Shown here: piece after piece, positions 14,668 to 21,760 of the stretch | Layout of the letters: every line of letters starts with the position of its first letter | How positions within the stretch are numbered: position 1 is the first letter of the stretch | Origin: an uncultured Ruminococcus sp. | Lineage (GTDB): Bacteria; Bacillota; Clostridia; Oscillospirales; Ruminococcaceae | Length of the DNA: 23,573 nt | Direction: 5' to 3' | NCBI GenBank assembly: GCA_937894495.1 | Contig: CALCRR010000115.1 | Span: 1-23,573, forward strand | The notes under the pieces: model-generated | Told to the model about the DNA's origin: nothing | Databases searched by the model: none | Seen by the model: the letters and a program-made list of their open reading frames with translations, nothing else | Program-made: the position numbers and the translations under genes

Positions 14668-15594
14668 TCAGTTATTTTTCACGTTAAAATCAAAATGCTT
14701 CTCGCTGTGAAACTGTGGGATAAAGTCGGTATCTGCTGATGAACGCTTTTGCATATAGCCATCAAATCCGCTTTTTTCTAAAAGGTCGGCTGCGTAGTTA
14801 TACTCAAAGGTAGAGGTGCGCCTGCTCAGGGCTTTGTGCTCAAAGGCTTTATAGACGGGCACGAACTGGCTCATAAGGCTCACCAGTATCTCGTCCTTTT
14901 CAAAATTCTGCGAAAGCCATTCTATCAGCCTTGCAGTATCATGCCTGCCGTTTGGCAGCACAAGGTGTCTGACTATCACGCCTTTTAACATTTTACCATT
15001 TTCATCAAACAGGGGCTTGCCTGTCAGCTCTGCCATTTTCTTTATGGCTGCTGACGCTTTCTCAAAATAATTCTCAGCCCTTGAATATACACAGGACATA
15101 TCGCTTGAATAATATTTCAGGTCGGGCAGAAAAATATCCACATAGCTCCTGAGCATTTCAAGGGTCTCGGTGCTTTCATATCCGCCGCAGTTATACACCA
15201 CAGGTATTTTCAGCTCTCCCCTGACCTTATCAAGAGCTTTGATGATATGCAGCGTGTATGGGGTGGGAGTGACCAGGTTTATGTTATCTGCTCCCCTGCT
15301 TTGCAGCTTTAAAAATATATCTGCAAGCTCGCTTACCGTTACCGTAAAGCCCTTGCCCCGGGCTGATATCTCATAGTTCTGGCAAAAGCAGCATTTAAGA
15401 CAGCAGTTTGAAAAAAACACGGTCCCCGAGCCGTTTTTAAAGCTTATGCACGGCTCCTCCCATTGGTGCAGCGACACTCTGGCTATAACAATATCCTTAC
15501 CTGCGCCGCAATAGCCCCTTTCGCCGCCTGCTCTGTTTACTTTGCAGCCTCTGGGGCAAAGTGTGCAGCTGTTTAGTAACTCTGTCAGCTCCAT
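14668..15594 (-). CDS. PflA-like radical SAM protein (COG1313 type)
   Basis: The 308-residue protein carries the radical SAM cluster motif C64-x3-C68-x2-C71 (NCCLKCCFCQN). Before it is the characteristic four-cysteine N-terminus (C10, C13, C17, C29; CTLCPRGCKVNR and YCGAG) and the LHQWEEPCIS block. This combination defines the COG1313 group, often annotated as pyruvate-formate-lyase-activating-like, whose partner is usually unknown. No glycyl radical enzyme is next to it. Its ATG lies one base after the TGA of the upstream zinc-ribbon gene and lacks a clear ribosome binding site of its own, so it is probably translated by coupling. The 3' end is intact. Confidence 0.88.
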   Translation of the reverse strand: MELTELLNSCTLCPRGCKVNRAGGERGYCGAGKDIVIARVSLHQWEEPCISFKNGSGTVFFSNCCLKCCFCQNYEISARGKGFTVTVSELADIFLKLQSRGADNINLVTPTPYTLHIIKALDKVRGELKIPVVYNCGGYESTETLEMLRSYVDIFLPDLKYYSSDMSCVYSRAENYFEKASAAIKKMAELTGKPLFDENGKMLKGVIVRHLVLPNGRHDTARLIEWLSQNFEKDEILVSLMSQFVPVYKAFEHKALSRRTSTFEYNYAADLLEKSGFDGYMQKRSSADTDFIPQFHSEKHFDFNVKNN

Positions 15595-15595
15595 A

Positions 15596-16792
15596 TCAGT
15601 AATTATCTATAATAAATGTGAACTCTCTGTTCTCATTCATGGAAGAAACGTTCACGGTAACTTCAAGCCGCTCACTGTCCGCTGCAAAATACAGTACGGG
15701 CTGTATCGTAAGATCATGCTCATCTGAACCTGTGGTAACAGGCATTATATCCTGATAAACGCCCGTATATGAGGACACCAGAGCATTGTTTTCATCATAA
15801 GCCTCGCAGTGTATATCTGTTATGCTGTAATAATCAAAGGAAGCAGGCTCGGTACCATCAACGTTGATATTAGCACTTATAAAATATAATGGCTTATCAT
15901 ATCTTTCATCATAAGAGGTAAGATAGCCCTCGTCATCGGTAACAAGAAGATTTCTGCTTTCTTCCTCTGGCATGGAGGAATTTTCATAGATATCCCCCAT
16001 GTAGTTTTCAAGAGTTACCTCATAATGCTCCTTATCGTTAGTCAGAAAATAGGACTCCCCCTCAGCGCTGGAGAAAAAGCCGTACTCTTTAGCAGACTTT
16101 TCGCTTACCTCTGACTCCTCCGATACGACGGTGCTGTTTGAGCTCCCGGTATCTCCGTCATCAGTAACAGAAGATATGATAATGAAAGGAACGATGGTTA
16201 TGAGAGTTGAAAACACGATAAACAGTATCAGCGCCGTAGCACAGCCCTTTTGCGAGACCTGCTGGTTTATCTGCCGTGCAGAGGTGCCGTTATAGCTGCT
16301 GCCGCCAAAGGTGGCTGTTCTGCTGCCTGTCTGGGGTCTGTAATTGGGGCGGGTGTAGCTTCTCTGGGTATTGTTATATACCCGAAACGGGTCTGACGCA
16401 GAGGTGCTTCTGTTAGCACTGCTGCCTGTCCCTGAACCGACATTGCTGCTGTTTGGAAAAGGCGCAGCTGTCTGGTTAGGGATATAGTTTGTCCGGGTGT
16501 TCTGCCTTGCAGCCTGCTTGCGCTCCATGCTTTCATATCTCGAAGCATTGGTATGGCTTTCTTCCTGACGTTCTTCTTTAAGGAACTCATTTTCTTCCTC
16601 TTTGAAGGTATCGTTTCTCGTGAAAAGATCATCGCCCCTGAAAAATCTGTCGTCTATCCGCTCGTGGCTATTCTCTTGCTTGCTGAAAGTATCGCAGGAG
16701 ATATCTGCATCTCTGGCAGTAAAGCACTCGGGGCATATCTGCTCGTCTTTATTCTTGAACCTGTAGCCGCAGAATTTACATTTATAAGCCAT
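15596..16792 (-). CDS. Membrane protein with N-terminal zinc ribbon and extracytoplasmic domain
   Basis: I do not recognise the family. The 398-residue protein begins with a zinc ribbon (C5, C8, C20, C23), then an acidic and Ser/Asn/Thr/Gln/Arg-rich low-complexity region (about 30-180), one membrane segment (about 185-208) and a C-terminal domain of about 190 residues rich in Ser, Glu, Asp and Tyr. The order predicts the ribbon inside and the C-terminal domain outside the cell. ATG 16792 follows GGGGGAG. It sits between ispE (18 bases upstream) and the radical SAM gene (1 base downstream), in one likely operon, but nothing links it functionally to either. Confidence 0.78.
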   Translation of the reverse strand: MAYKCKFCGYRFKNKDEQICPECFTARDADISCDTFSKQENSHERIDDRFFRGDDLFTRNDTFKEEENEFLKEERQEESHTNASRYESMERKQAARQNTRTNYIPNQTAAPFPNSSNVGSGTGSSANRSTSASDPFRVYNNTQRSYTRPNYRPQTGSRTATFGGSSYNGTSARQINQQVSQKGCATALILFIVFSTLITIVPFIIISSVTDDGDTGSSNSTVVSEESEVSEKSAKEYGFFSSAEGESYFLTNDKEHYEVTLENYMGDIYENSSMPEEESRNLLVTDDEGYLTSYDERYDKPLYFISANINVDGTEPASFDYYSITDIHCEAYDENNALVSSYTGVYQDIMPVTTGSDEHDLTIQPVLYFAADSERLEVTVNVSSMNENREFTFIIDNY

Positions 16793-16810
16793 TTTATACT
16801 CCCCCTTTTA

Positions 16811-17710
16811 TCATCTGTTCACCCACATCAGCTCATAGGGCTTTTTAACGGGCTTGCAGACCTCGCAGTAGCTGTAATCAGCCCTGAGCTTTTCAGCTGC
16901 CTGCAAAGCATAATCTTCGTTTACGAACACACCGTACACTGCCGAGCCGCTGCCTGTCATCAGCGAGCTGAGAGCGCCGCTCTCTTTAAGCTTCACCTTA
17001 GCCTTTTCGATCTCGGCATTATCTATCGCATATTCAAGAACATTGAAAAGATAGATGCTGGTGGAATAAATATTGCCCGATGCCAGAGCCTGCAAAAAAT
17101 AGTCAAGCTGGCATCTTTTTGGGTCCTTTAATCTGTCAAAGGCTTTATAGGCTTCAGGAGTTGACACGCTTACCTGCGGCTTTACAATAAGAAAAGCACA
17201 GTCGGGCGAGGGCAGCTTATGCATTATATCCCCCATGCCCTGGCACAGCCTTGTGCCGCCCATCATACAAAACGGTACATCAGCTCCCAGCTGGCCAGCC
17301 ATTTCAAGCATTATATCCTCGTCTATCAGCGTGCCGTAATATGTGTTGAGCGCCTTCAGCATAGCTGCACAGTCGGCGCTGCCGCCGCCCATGCCTGCCA
17401 TTGACGGCAGATTTTTTTCGACCTTGACTTTAAGCTTTCCGCCAAAATCCAGCTTGGTATAGCTTTTGAACTTATCAGCCGCTTTCCAGATAAGGTTGGT
17501 CTCATCTAGGGGAAAACCCTCCTTATCGCAGATGATCTCAAGCCCCTCCTCGGCGTTCTTATCCAGTGAAAACTCCAGCGTATCATAAACGCTCACCGAC
17601 TGCATAACGGTGTTGAGCATATGATAGCCGTCCTCACGCTGACCTACTATATCCAGCAAAAGATTTATCTTTCCGTAAGCCTTTACCTTTAATGTATCAT
17701 ACAAAGCCAT
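16811..17710 (-). CDS. ispE: 4-diphosphocytidyl-2-C-methyl-D-erythritol kinase
   Basis: IspE phosphorylates CDP-ME in the MEP route to isopentenyl diphosphate. The 299-residue protein is a GHMP kinase: K14 in AYGKINLLLDI, the ATP loop at 102-117 (PSMAGMGGGSADCAAM), and D144 in LGADVPF, matching the catalytic Asp of E. coli IspE. The C-terminal GHMP motif is SLMTGSGSAVYGVF. The loop reads GGGSAD where GGGSSD is usual, a tolerated change. Start ATG 17710 has AGGAAC upstream and lies inside the last codons of the aminotransferase gene (14-base overlap), so the two are translationally linked. Confidence 0.94.
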   Translation of the reverse strand: MALYDTLKVKAYGKINLLLDIVGQREDGYHMLNTVMQSVSVYDTLEFSLDKNAEEGLEIICDKEGFPLDETNLIWKAADKFKSYTKLDFGGKLKVKVEKNLPSMAGMGGGSADCAAMLKALNTYYGTLIDEDIMLEMAGQLGADVPFCMMGGTRLCQGMGDIMHKLPSPDCAFLIVKPQVSVSTPEAYKAFDRLKDPKRCQLDYFLQALASGNIYSTSIYLFNVLEYAIDNAEIEKAKVKLKESGALSSLMTGSGSAVYGVFVNEDYALQAAEKLRADYSYCEVCKPVKKPYELMWVNR

Positions 17711-18470
17711 TTTTCTGTTCCTCTAAAAATTCTCCTATACGTTTAACTGCTTCTTTAAGGTGCTTTATTGAATAAGCGTAGGACACCCTGACATAGCCCT
17801 CACCGCAGCTGCCAAAGGCATCGCCCGGGACTACCGCCACCTTTTTTGAATAGACCAGCTTTTCACAGAACTCTGCACTGGTAAGCCCTGTGCTTCTGAT
17901 ACAGGGGAAAACATAAAAAGCTCCCTGGGGTTCAAAGCAGTCTAATCCCATTTTGTTAAAGGCATCTACAAGATAGCGCCTTCTCATATCATACTCATTG
18001 CGCATTTTAACTATATCATCGTCACAGCTGCGCAGTGCGGTTATTGCCGCATACTGGCTTACCGTGGGTGATGACATTATTGCATACTGGTGGAGCTTGA
18101 GCATCTGTGAGATTATCTCCCTGGGACCTGCTGCAATGCCCAGCCGCCAGCCTGTCATGGCATAAGCCTTTGAAAAGCCGTTTATGACCACCGTGCGCTC
18201 TCTCATTCCCTCTATTGATGCGATAGAGCAATGCTCGCCGCTGTAGGTTAGCTCAGAATATATCTCGTCCGACACGACCAGTACATCTGTGCCCCTTAAC
18301 ACCTCTGCGATGGCTTCAAGGTCTTTTTTCTCCATTATCGCACCTGTGGGGTTATTGGGGAAAGGGAGCACCAGCAGCTTGGTCTTATCGGAGATCTTCT
18401 CTCTGAGCTCACCTGCTGTAAGGCGAAATTCATTTTCAGCCTTAGTCTCGATAGGCACAGGCGTACCGCC
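17697..18470 (-). CDS. Class I/II PLP aminotransferase (N-terminus lost at assembly joint)
   Basis: The readable part begins at GGTPVPIE and covers the C-terminal two thirds of an aspartate-family fold type I aminotransferase. It has NNPTGA, SDEIYSELTY, the PLP lysine in NGFSKAYAMTGWRLG and the substrate-carboxylate arginine in GYVRVSYAYS. About 125 N-terminal residues are missing. Upstream of about 18,470 the frame continues for 75 codons, but these encode Arg/Pro/Ala-rich nonsense antisense to a different gene. This is an assembly joint, not a real truncation. The substrate is not determinable; PatA-like enzymes are the nearest description. Confidence 0.88.
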   Translation of the reverse strand, partial: GGTPVPIETKAENEFRLTAGELREKISDKTKLLVLPFPNNPTGAIMEKKDLEAIAEVLRGTDVLVVSDEIYSELTYSGEHCSIASIEGMRERTVVINGFSKAYAMTGWRLGIAAGPREIISQMLKLHQYAIMSSPTVSQYAAITALRSCDDDIVKMRNEYDMRRRYLVDAFNKMGLDCFEPQGAFYVFPCIRSTGLTSAEFCEKLVYSKKVAVVPGDAFGSCGEGYVRVSYAYSIKHLKEAVKRIGEFLEEQKNGFV

Positions 18471-18475
18471 GCATT
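18465..18475. other. Chimeric joint 1: Ruminococcus-like to high-GC Firmicute
   Basis: The minus-strand aminotransferase stops making sense at this point and a plus-strand mrnC coding sequence begins mid-gene, with a sharp rise in GC. A shared GCCGC at the point may have allowed mis-joining. Confidence 0.85.
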
Positions 18476-18694
18476 GCGGATCAGCTTTCCGAAGCGGAGC
18501 AGGCGGCATTCCGGCGCGGACGCAACGCGCATTCCGGCACCGTGCCCAAGAACGCGGACGTGCGCGACTATCGCGTGGCAACCGGGCTTGAAGCGCTGCT
18601 CGGCTATCTGTATTTACGCGGCGAGGACGATCGCATCGGCGAACTGATGCGCCTTGCCCTTCAAATTGAACCCGAAAAGGAGCCTGAATCATGA
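18471..18694 (+). CDS. mrnC: Mini-ribonuclease III, C-terminal fragment
   Basis: Reading from 18,473 gives 73 codons ending in TGA at 18,692-18,694. They contain the RNase-III-like signatures FRRGRNAHSGTVPKN, then DVRDYRVATGLEALLGYLYL and a short helical tail, which I recognise as MrnC, the dimeric nuclease that matures 23S rRNA in Firmicutes. The catalytic N-terminal half is cut off by the joint. Its stop codon overlaps the rlmB start (ATGA). The mrnC-rlmB order is the usual Firmicute arrangement, which supports the reading. Too short and start-less to be flagged by simple ORF calling. Confidence 0.85.
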
Positions 18695-19470
18695 GCGATC
18701 AAAGAAAAGACTACGGCAGACGTCCCGCCTCCGGCGACACCGGTGCGCGCACGCGGTACGACAAATCCTACGGCAAAAAGTCCTACGGCGACAAAAAGAG
18801 CTACGGCGACCGGGACAGCACAAAATCCTACGACCGTCCCTATGAGGGCGATCGCCGCAAGAAGAGCGCCGAGCCGCGGGGCGATTATCAAAAGAGGTCC
18901 TATGACCGCAGCGAAAAGCCGTACGACCGCAAGCCGTACGATCGAAACGAAAAGCCGTACGACCGCAAGCGCCGCGACGAGCAGCCGAAGCGGTCCTATG
19001 AACCTGCGCCGATCGAGAACGAGCGCGACGAACAGCCGTACCTGCTGATCGGCAGAAACGCGGTCCGCGAAGCTTTGAAGAGCGGCCGCAGCATCGACCG
19101 CGTGCTGGTCACGACCGAGCACGACGGATCTCTGGGCGAGATCGTCACCCTTGCGCGCGAGCGGAAGCTCGTCGTGCGCGAGGTCGACCGCAAGAAGCTG
19201 GACGAGCTGTGCATGCCGTTCGGACACGGCGGCAAGACGGCGAACCACCAGGGCGTCGTGGCATACGCGGCGGGCGTGACCTACTGCGAGATTTCCGACA
19301 TCCTTGCCGCAGCCAAGGAAAAGGGCGAAGCGCCGTTTGTGATCGTGCTCGACGGCGTGGAGGATCCGCATAACCTCGGCTCCATCATCCGCAGCGCCGA
19401 CTGTGCGGGCGCGCACGGCGTGATCATCGGAAAGCGCAGAAGCGCCTCCGTCACCGCCGCCGCCGTCAAG
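18691..19470 (+). CDS. rlmB: 23S rRNA 2'-O-methyltransferase RlmB-like, 3' truncated
   Basis: The protein is a SpoU/TrmH-family enzyme that methylates a ribose of 23S rRNA (G2251 in E. coli). Residues 1-110 are an unusual, highly charged tail of repeated Y-D-R-K units. The substrate-binding domain starts at YLLIGRNAVREAL (117-129) and the methyltransferase domain at about 214. Motif 1 (DGVEDPHNLGSIIRSA, with the catalytic Asn and Arg) and motif 2 (GVIIGKRRSASVT) are present. Motif 3, which completes the knotted cofactor site, is missing because the sequence changes to another gene after K260. An open frame runs on to 19,689 but is artefactual. Confidence 0.88.
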
Positions 19471-19572
19471 GACGCCGGCTTCGCTTCCCTCGAAGAGGCC
19501 GAGGCTGCTGGCACGGCGTTCGTGCTCATGGGCCATGGTACTTCGCACACTGCCAACGTGACCTATAGCCAG
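19471..19572 (+). pseudogene. Fragment resembling anaerobic cobaltochelatase CbiK
   Basis: About 34 codons in frame read an Ala/Glu-rich stretch and then AFVLMGHGTSHTANVTYSQ. The MGHGT-x-H-x-AN motif, with its metal-binding His, is typical of CbiK-type sirohydrochlorin chelatases. Nothing before or after belongs to such a gene. It is a ~100 bp splinter between two joints; I call it a fragment, not a decayed gene. Confidence 0.55.
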
Positions 19573-19578
19573 ATGCAG
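19565..19578. other. Chimeric joint 3: cbiK-like splinter to Bacteroidales-like DNA
   Basis: The minus-strand M28 peptidase is coherent down to the codons for ...MVCIW (about 19,570) and then breaks. CAGATGCAG is compatible with both sides and may be the overlap that joined them. Confidence 0.75.
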
Positions 19579-20642
19579 ACCATGATGGAACGCTTCGGCT
19601 TGGCGCCTGAAGTGGCGAGAAGCCTCGCGACCTCAAGATTGAGGCTGGCTCCGTTGCCGTCGTCGACGGCACCGGTACCGTTGTCATAAGCGTCAAGATG
19701 GCCGCCAGTGAGGACATATTCATTGGGATACTTGCTGCCGCGGATGATTCCGATGATGTTGTGGTACTTGACCGGGCCGCGATAGAAGTGGTTGCGGATG
19801 TCAAACTCGAGCTGGAAGATGTCCTTGCGCAGGACTTTCTCCTTGATCACCTTGAACTGAGCCTCGTCCAGGCAGATGTCGCAGACGGTCGGCAGGTTTT
19901 CCATGGTGATGTTGTAGCAGTTGGCACGGTCGTACATGATCCTGAGAGGAACCGCAGCGGAACGGATGAAACCGAGGACTCCGGCCTCGACCATCTCCTT
20001 ATAGAAAGGAGCGGTGACCTGCTTGTAAGGGAGCATCTCCTTTGGAGTCTCGTCCCTGTGAGTCATGTTGTAACGGCGGATCTCCATGTTCTGGCGATCG
20101 ATCTCCTCGTTCTGCTTGATGATCTCGGCACGATCCTGGTTGGCCTTTTCAGACCAATCGATCGCCATTCCGGTGGACGGGGCGTCAAGAAGTACCCAGG
20201 CACCCTTGAGGGCACCCTTCATCCTCTCGAATTCCCTCCTCGAATGAGGCTCGACCAGCACATGGCCGGTCTGCTTTCCACGGGTGGGAGCAGTGAAGGA
20301 AGGAGTTCCGAAATGGAGAGGGAAACCATCTTCGCTGAGCATGCGGCCGTACCAGGGACCACGGTCGAAACCGACATTGATCTCTCCGGCTTCCTGTACC
20401 ATGACTTCAAGGCCCCAGGACTCGAACTGCTCCTTGACCCAAGCCTCGGCATGAGTCAGTGCGGAAGAGCCGACAGGGCGGCCTCCGATGTAATTGGCCA
20501 GATGGTTCTCATGCACCATGACCCGGTTGTCATTCTTACCCGTCTCGATGATCTTCTTGACGGTCTTGTCCTGTGCCATTGAGGGCACAGCCAATGCGAC
20601 AGCCATGACGGCCGTCATCCAAAAACTGACGATTCTTTTCAT
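19570..20642 (-). CDS. M28-family metallopeptidase, secreted, 3' truncated
   Basis: The protein starts with a clear signal peptide (MKRIVSFWMTAVMAVALAVPSMAQ described by its basic start, hydrophobic core and AQ end), so it is exported. A PA-like insert domain lies in the middle. The M28 zinc site begins at TGGHLDAYDNGTGAVDDGNG, giving the first His ligand and the bridging Asp. The sequence breaks at MVCIW, just before the expected TGEE motif with the catalytic Glu, because of the assembly joint. The start is ATG 20642, not the upstream in-frame Met at 20702, since the signal peptide begins there. It lies downstream of folD on the same strand. Confidence 0.85.
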
Positions 20643-20658
20643 ATTGTACGGAATCAAT

Positions 20659-20698
20659 AGATTATTTCCAGTCGTTCTACAAATATTGGAAATAATCT
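20659..20698 (-). repeat. 12-bp perfect inverted repeat between folD and the M28 gene
   Basis: AGATTATTTCCA (20659-20670) and TGGAAATAATCT (20687-20698) form a perfect palindrome with a 16-base spacer. It could be a hairpin ending the folD transcript or an operator before the peptidase. It lacks a T-run on the minus strand. Confidence 0.7.
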
Positions 20699-20721
20699 TC
20701 ATAAAGGCAAATCCTTGAGCG

Positions 20722-21573
20722 TCAGAATCTGTTCAGGAAGCACTGGATTGTGTTGGACATAAGGCAGCAGATGGTCATCGGACCGACTCCTCCGGGGACA
20801 GGGGTGATCACCGACGCCTTCGGCTCGACCGAAGCGAAGTCCACGTCTCCGCAGAGCTTGCCGTTCTCGTCCAGGTCCATTCCGACATCAATGACTGCAG
20901 CTCCTTCCTTGACCATGTCTCCGGTCACGAATTTAGCCTTGCCGATGGCAGCGACAAGGATATCCGCCTGCCTGGTGACTTCGGCCAGATCCTTCGTCCT
21001 GGAATGGCAGATGGTAACGGTCGCATTCCTGTCAAGAAGTAGTTTTGAAATAGGAAGACCAACGATCTGGCTCCTGCCGAGAACTACGGCTTTCTTCCCG
21101 GCGATCTCAACATTCCCTTCCTCCAGAAGCTTGATTATGCCCATCGGAGTACATGGAACCACGCAGGTATTGTTGGGGCGCTTCTGCCAGAGGGCAGCGG
21201 TGTTGAGCGGATGGAAACCGTCCACGTCCTTTTCCTTGGCGATTGCCTCGATGACCTTGGTCTCGCTGATGTGTTTGGGAAGAGGCAGCTGCACCAGGAT
21301 TCCGTCCACGGAGTCGTCAGCATTGAGCGCCGCGATCCTGTCCAGCACTTCCTGCTCGGGAGTCTCCTCAGGAAGGCGGTAGGTGGTGTGCTTGAAGCCT
21401 ACGACATCGCAGGCTTTCTCCTTGTTCCTGACATACGTCTGGCTCCCGGGATCAGTACCCACCAGGATAACCACCAGATGTGGCACCCTTCCGTACTTCT
21501 CCGGAAATGTCGCCACCTGCTCTGCCATCTCGGCCTTCAACCTGGCCGCCAGTTCTTTGCCGCTTATTACCAT
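20722..21573 (-). CDS. folD: Bifunctional methylene-THF dehydrogenase/methenyl-THF cyclohydrolase
   Basis: FolD interconverts 5,10-methylene-THF and 10-formyl-THF, the formyl donor for purine synthesis. The 283-residue protein has every family motif: the catalytic Y47-x3-K51 (TYVRNKEKAC), DGILVQLPLP near 95, DVDGFHPLN, the NADP site VLGRSQIVGLPI, and the C-terminal ITPVPGGVGPMTI. Length is standard. Start ATG 21573; no Shine-Dalgarno is obvious, as usual for Bacteroidetes. It lies downstream of purD and purH on the same strand, which fits a shared role in purine synthesis. Confidence 0.96.
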   Translation of the reverse strand: MVISGKELAARLKAEMAEQVATFPEKYGRVPHLVVILVGTDPGSQTYVRNKEKACDVVGFKHTTYRLPEETPEQEVLDRIAALNADDSVDGILVQLPLPKHISETKVIEAIAKEKDVDGFHPLNTAALWQKRPNNTCVVPCTPMGIIKLLEEGNVEIAGKKAVVLGRSQIVGLPISKLLLDRNATVTICHSRTKDLAEVTRQADILVAAIGKAKFVTGDMVKEGAAVIDVGMDLDENGKLCGDVDFASVEPKASVITPVPGGVGPMTICCLMSNTIQCFLNRF

Positions 21574-21705
21574 CGTATTTTACAACTTACTATTATTCAA
21601 TTACTTCCCAAAATCGCATAGACAATTAACCCATGCGTTTTTTGTTATTCTCTGTCCTTCAACAACTTACAAAACACATTACAAACACGTCCAAAGTGCC
21701 TATCT

Positions 21706-21760
21706 GTCATTCTGAAGCCTGCCCTGAGCTTGCCGAAGGGCGAAGCGAAGAATCTCACAG
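21706..21760. repeat. REP-like Bacteroidetes repeat, composite copy
   Basis: CATTCTGA...GCGAAGAATCTCA is the outer unit. Nested in it is a palindromic piece, GCCCTGAGCTTGCCGAAGGGC (GCCCT/AGGGC stem). I recognise these as interspersed repeats common in Bacteroidetes intergenic DNA. The unit overlaps the TGA stop codon of purD (21,755-21,757). The rest of the folD-purD gap (21,574-21,705) shows nothing I can name. Confidence 0.75.

Noticed and set aside
18471..18692. N-terminal 75 codons of the aminotransferase reading frame
   Set aside because: They are antisense to mrnC across an assembly joint and have Arg/Pro/Ala-rich nonsense composition.
18765..18985. Repeated TACGACCGCAAG-type units considered as a CRISPR or tandem repeat array
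   Set aside because: They are in-frame codon repeats of the rlmB tail, with no unique spacers of constant length.
18661..19548. 295-codon minus-strand ORF opposite rlmB
   Set aside because: It is a shadow produced by GC-rich codons; its product is a low-complexity Ala/Val/Leu sequence with no motifs.
19698..20582. 294-codon plus-strand ORF opposite the M28 peptidase
   Set aside because: It is antisense to a gene with a signal peptide and zinc-site motifs, and it has no recognisable domain.
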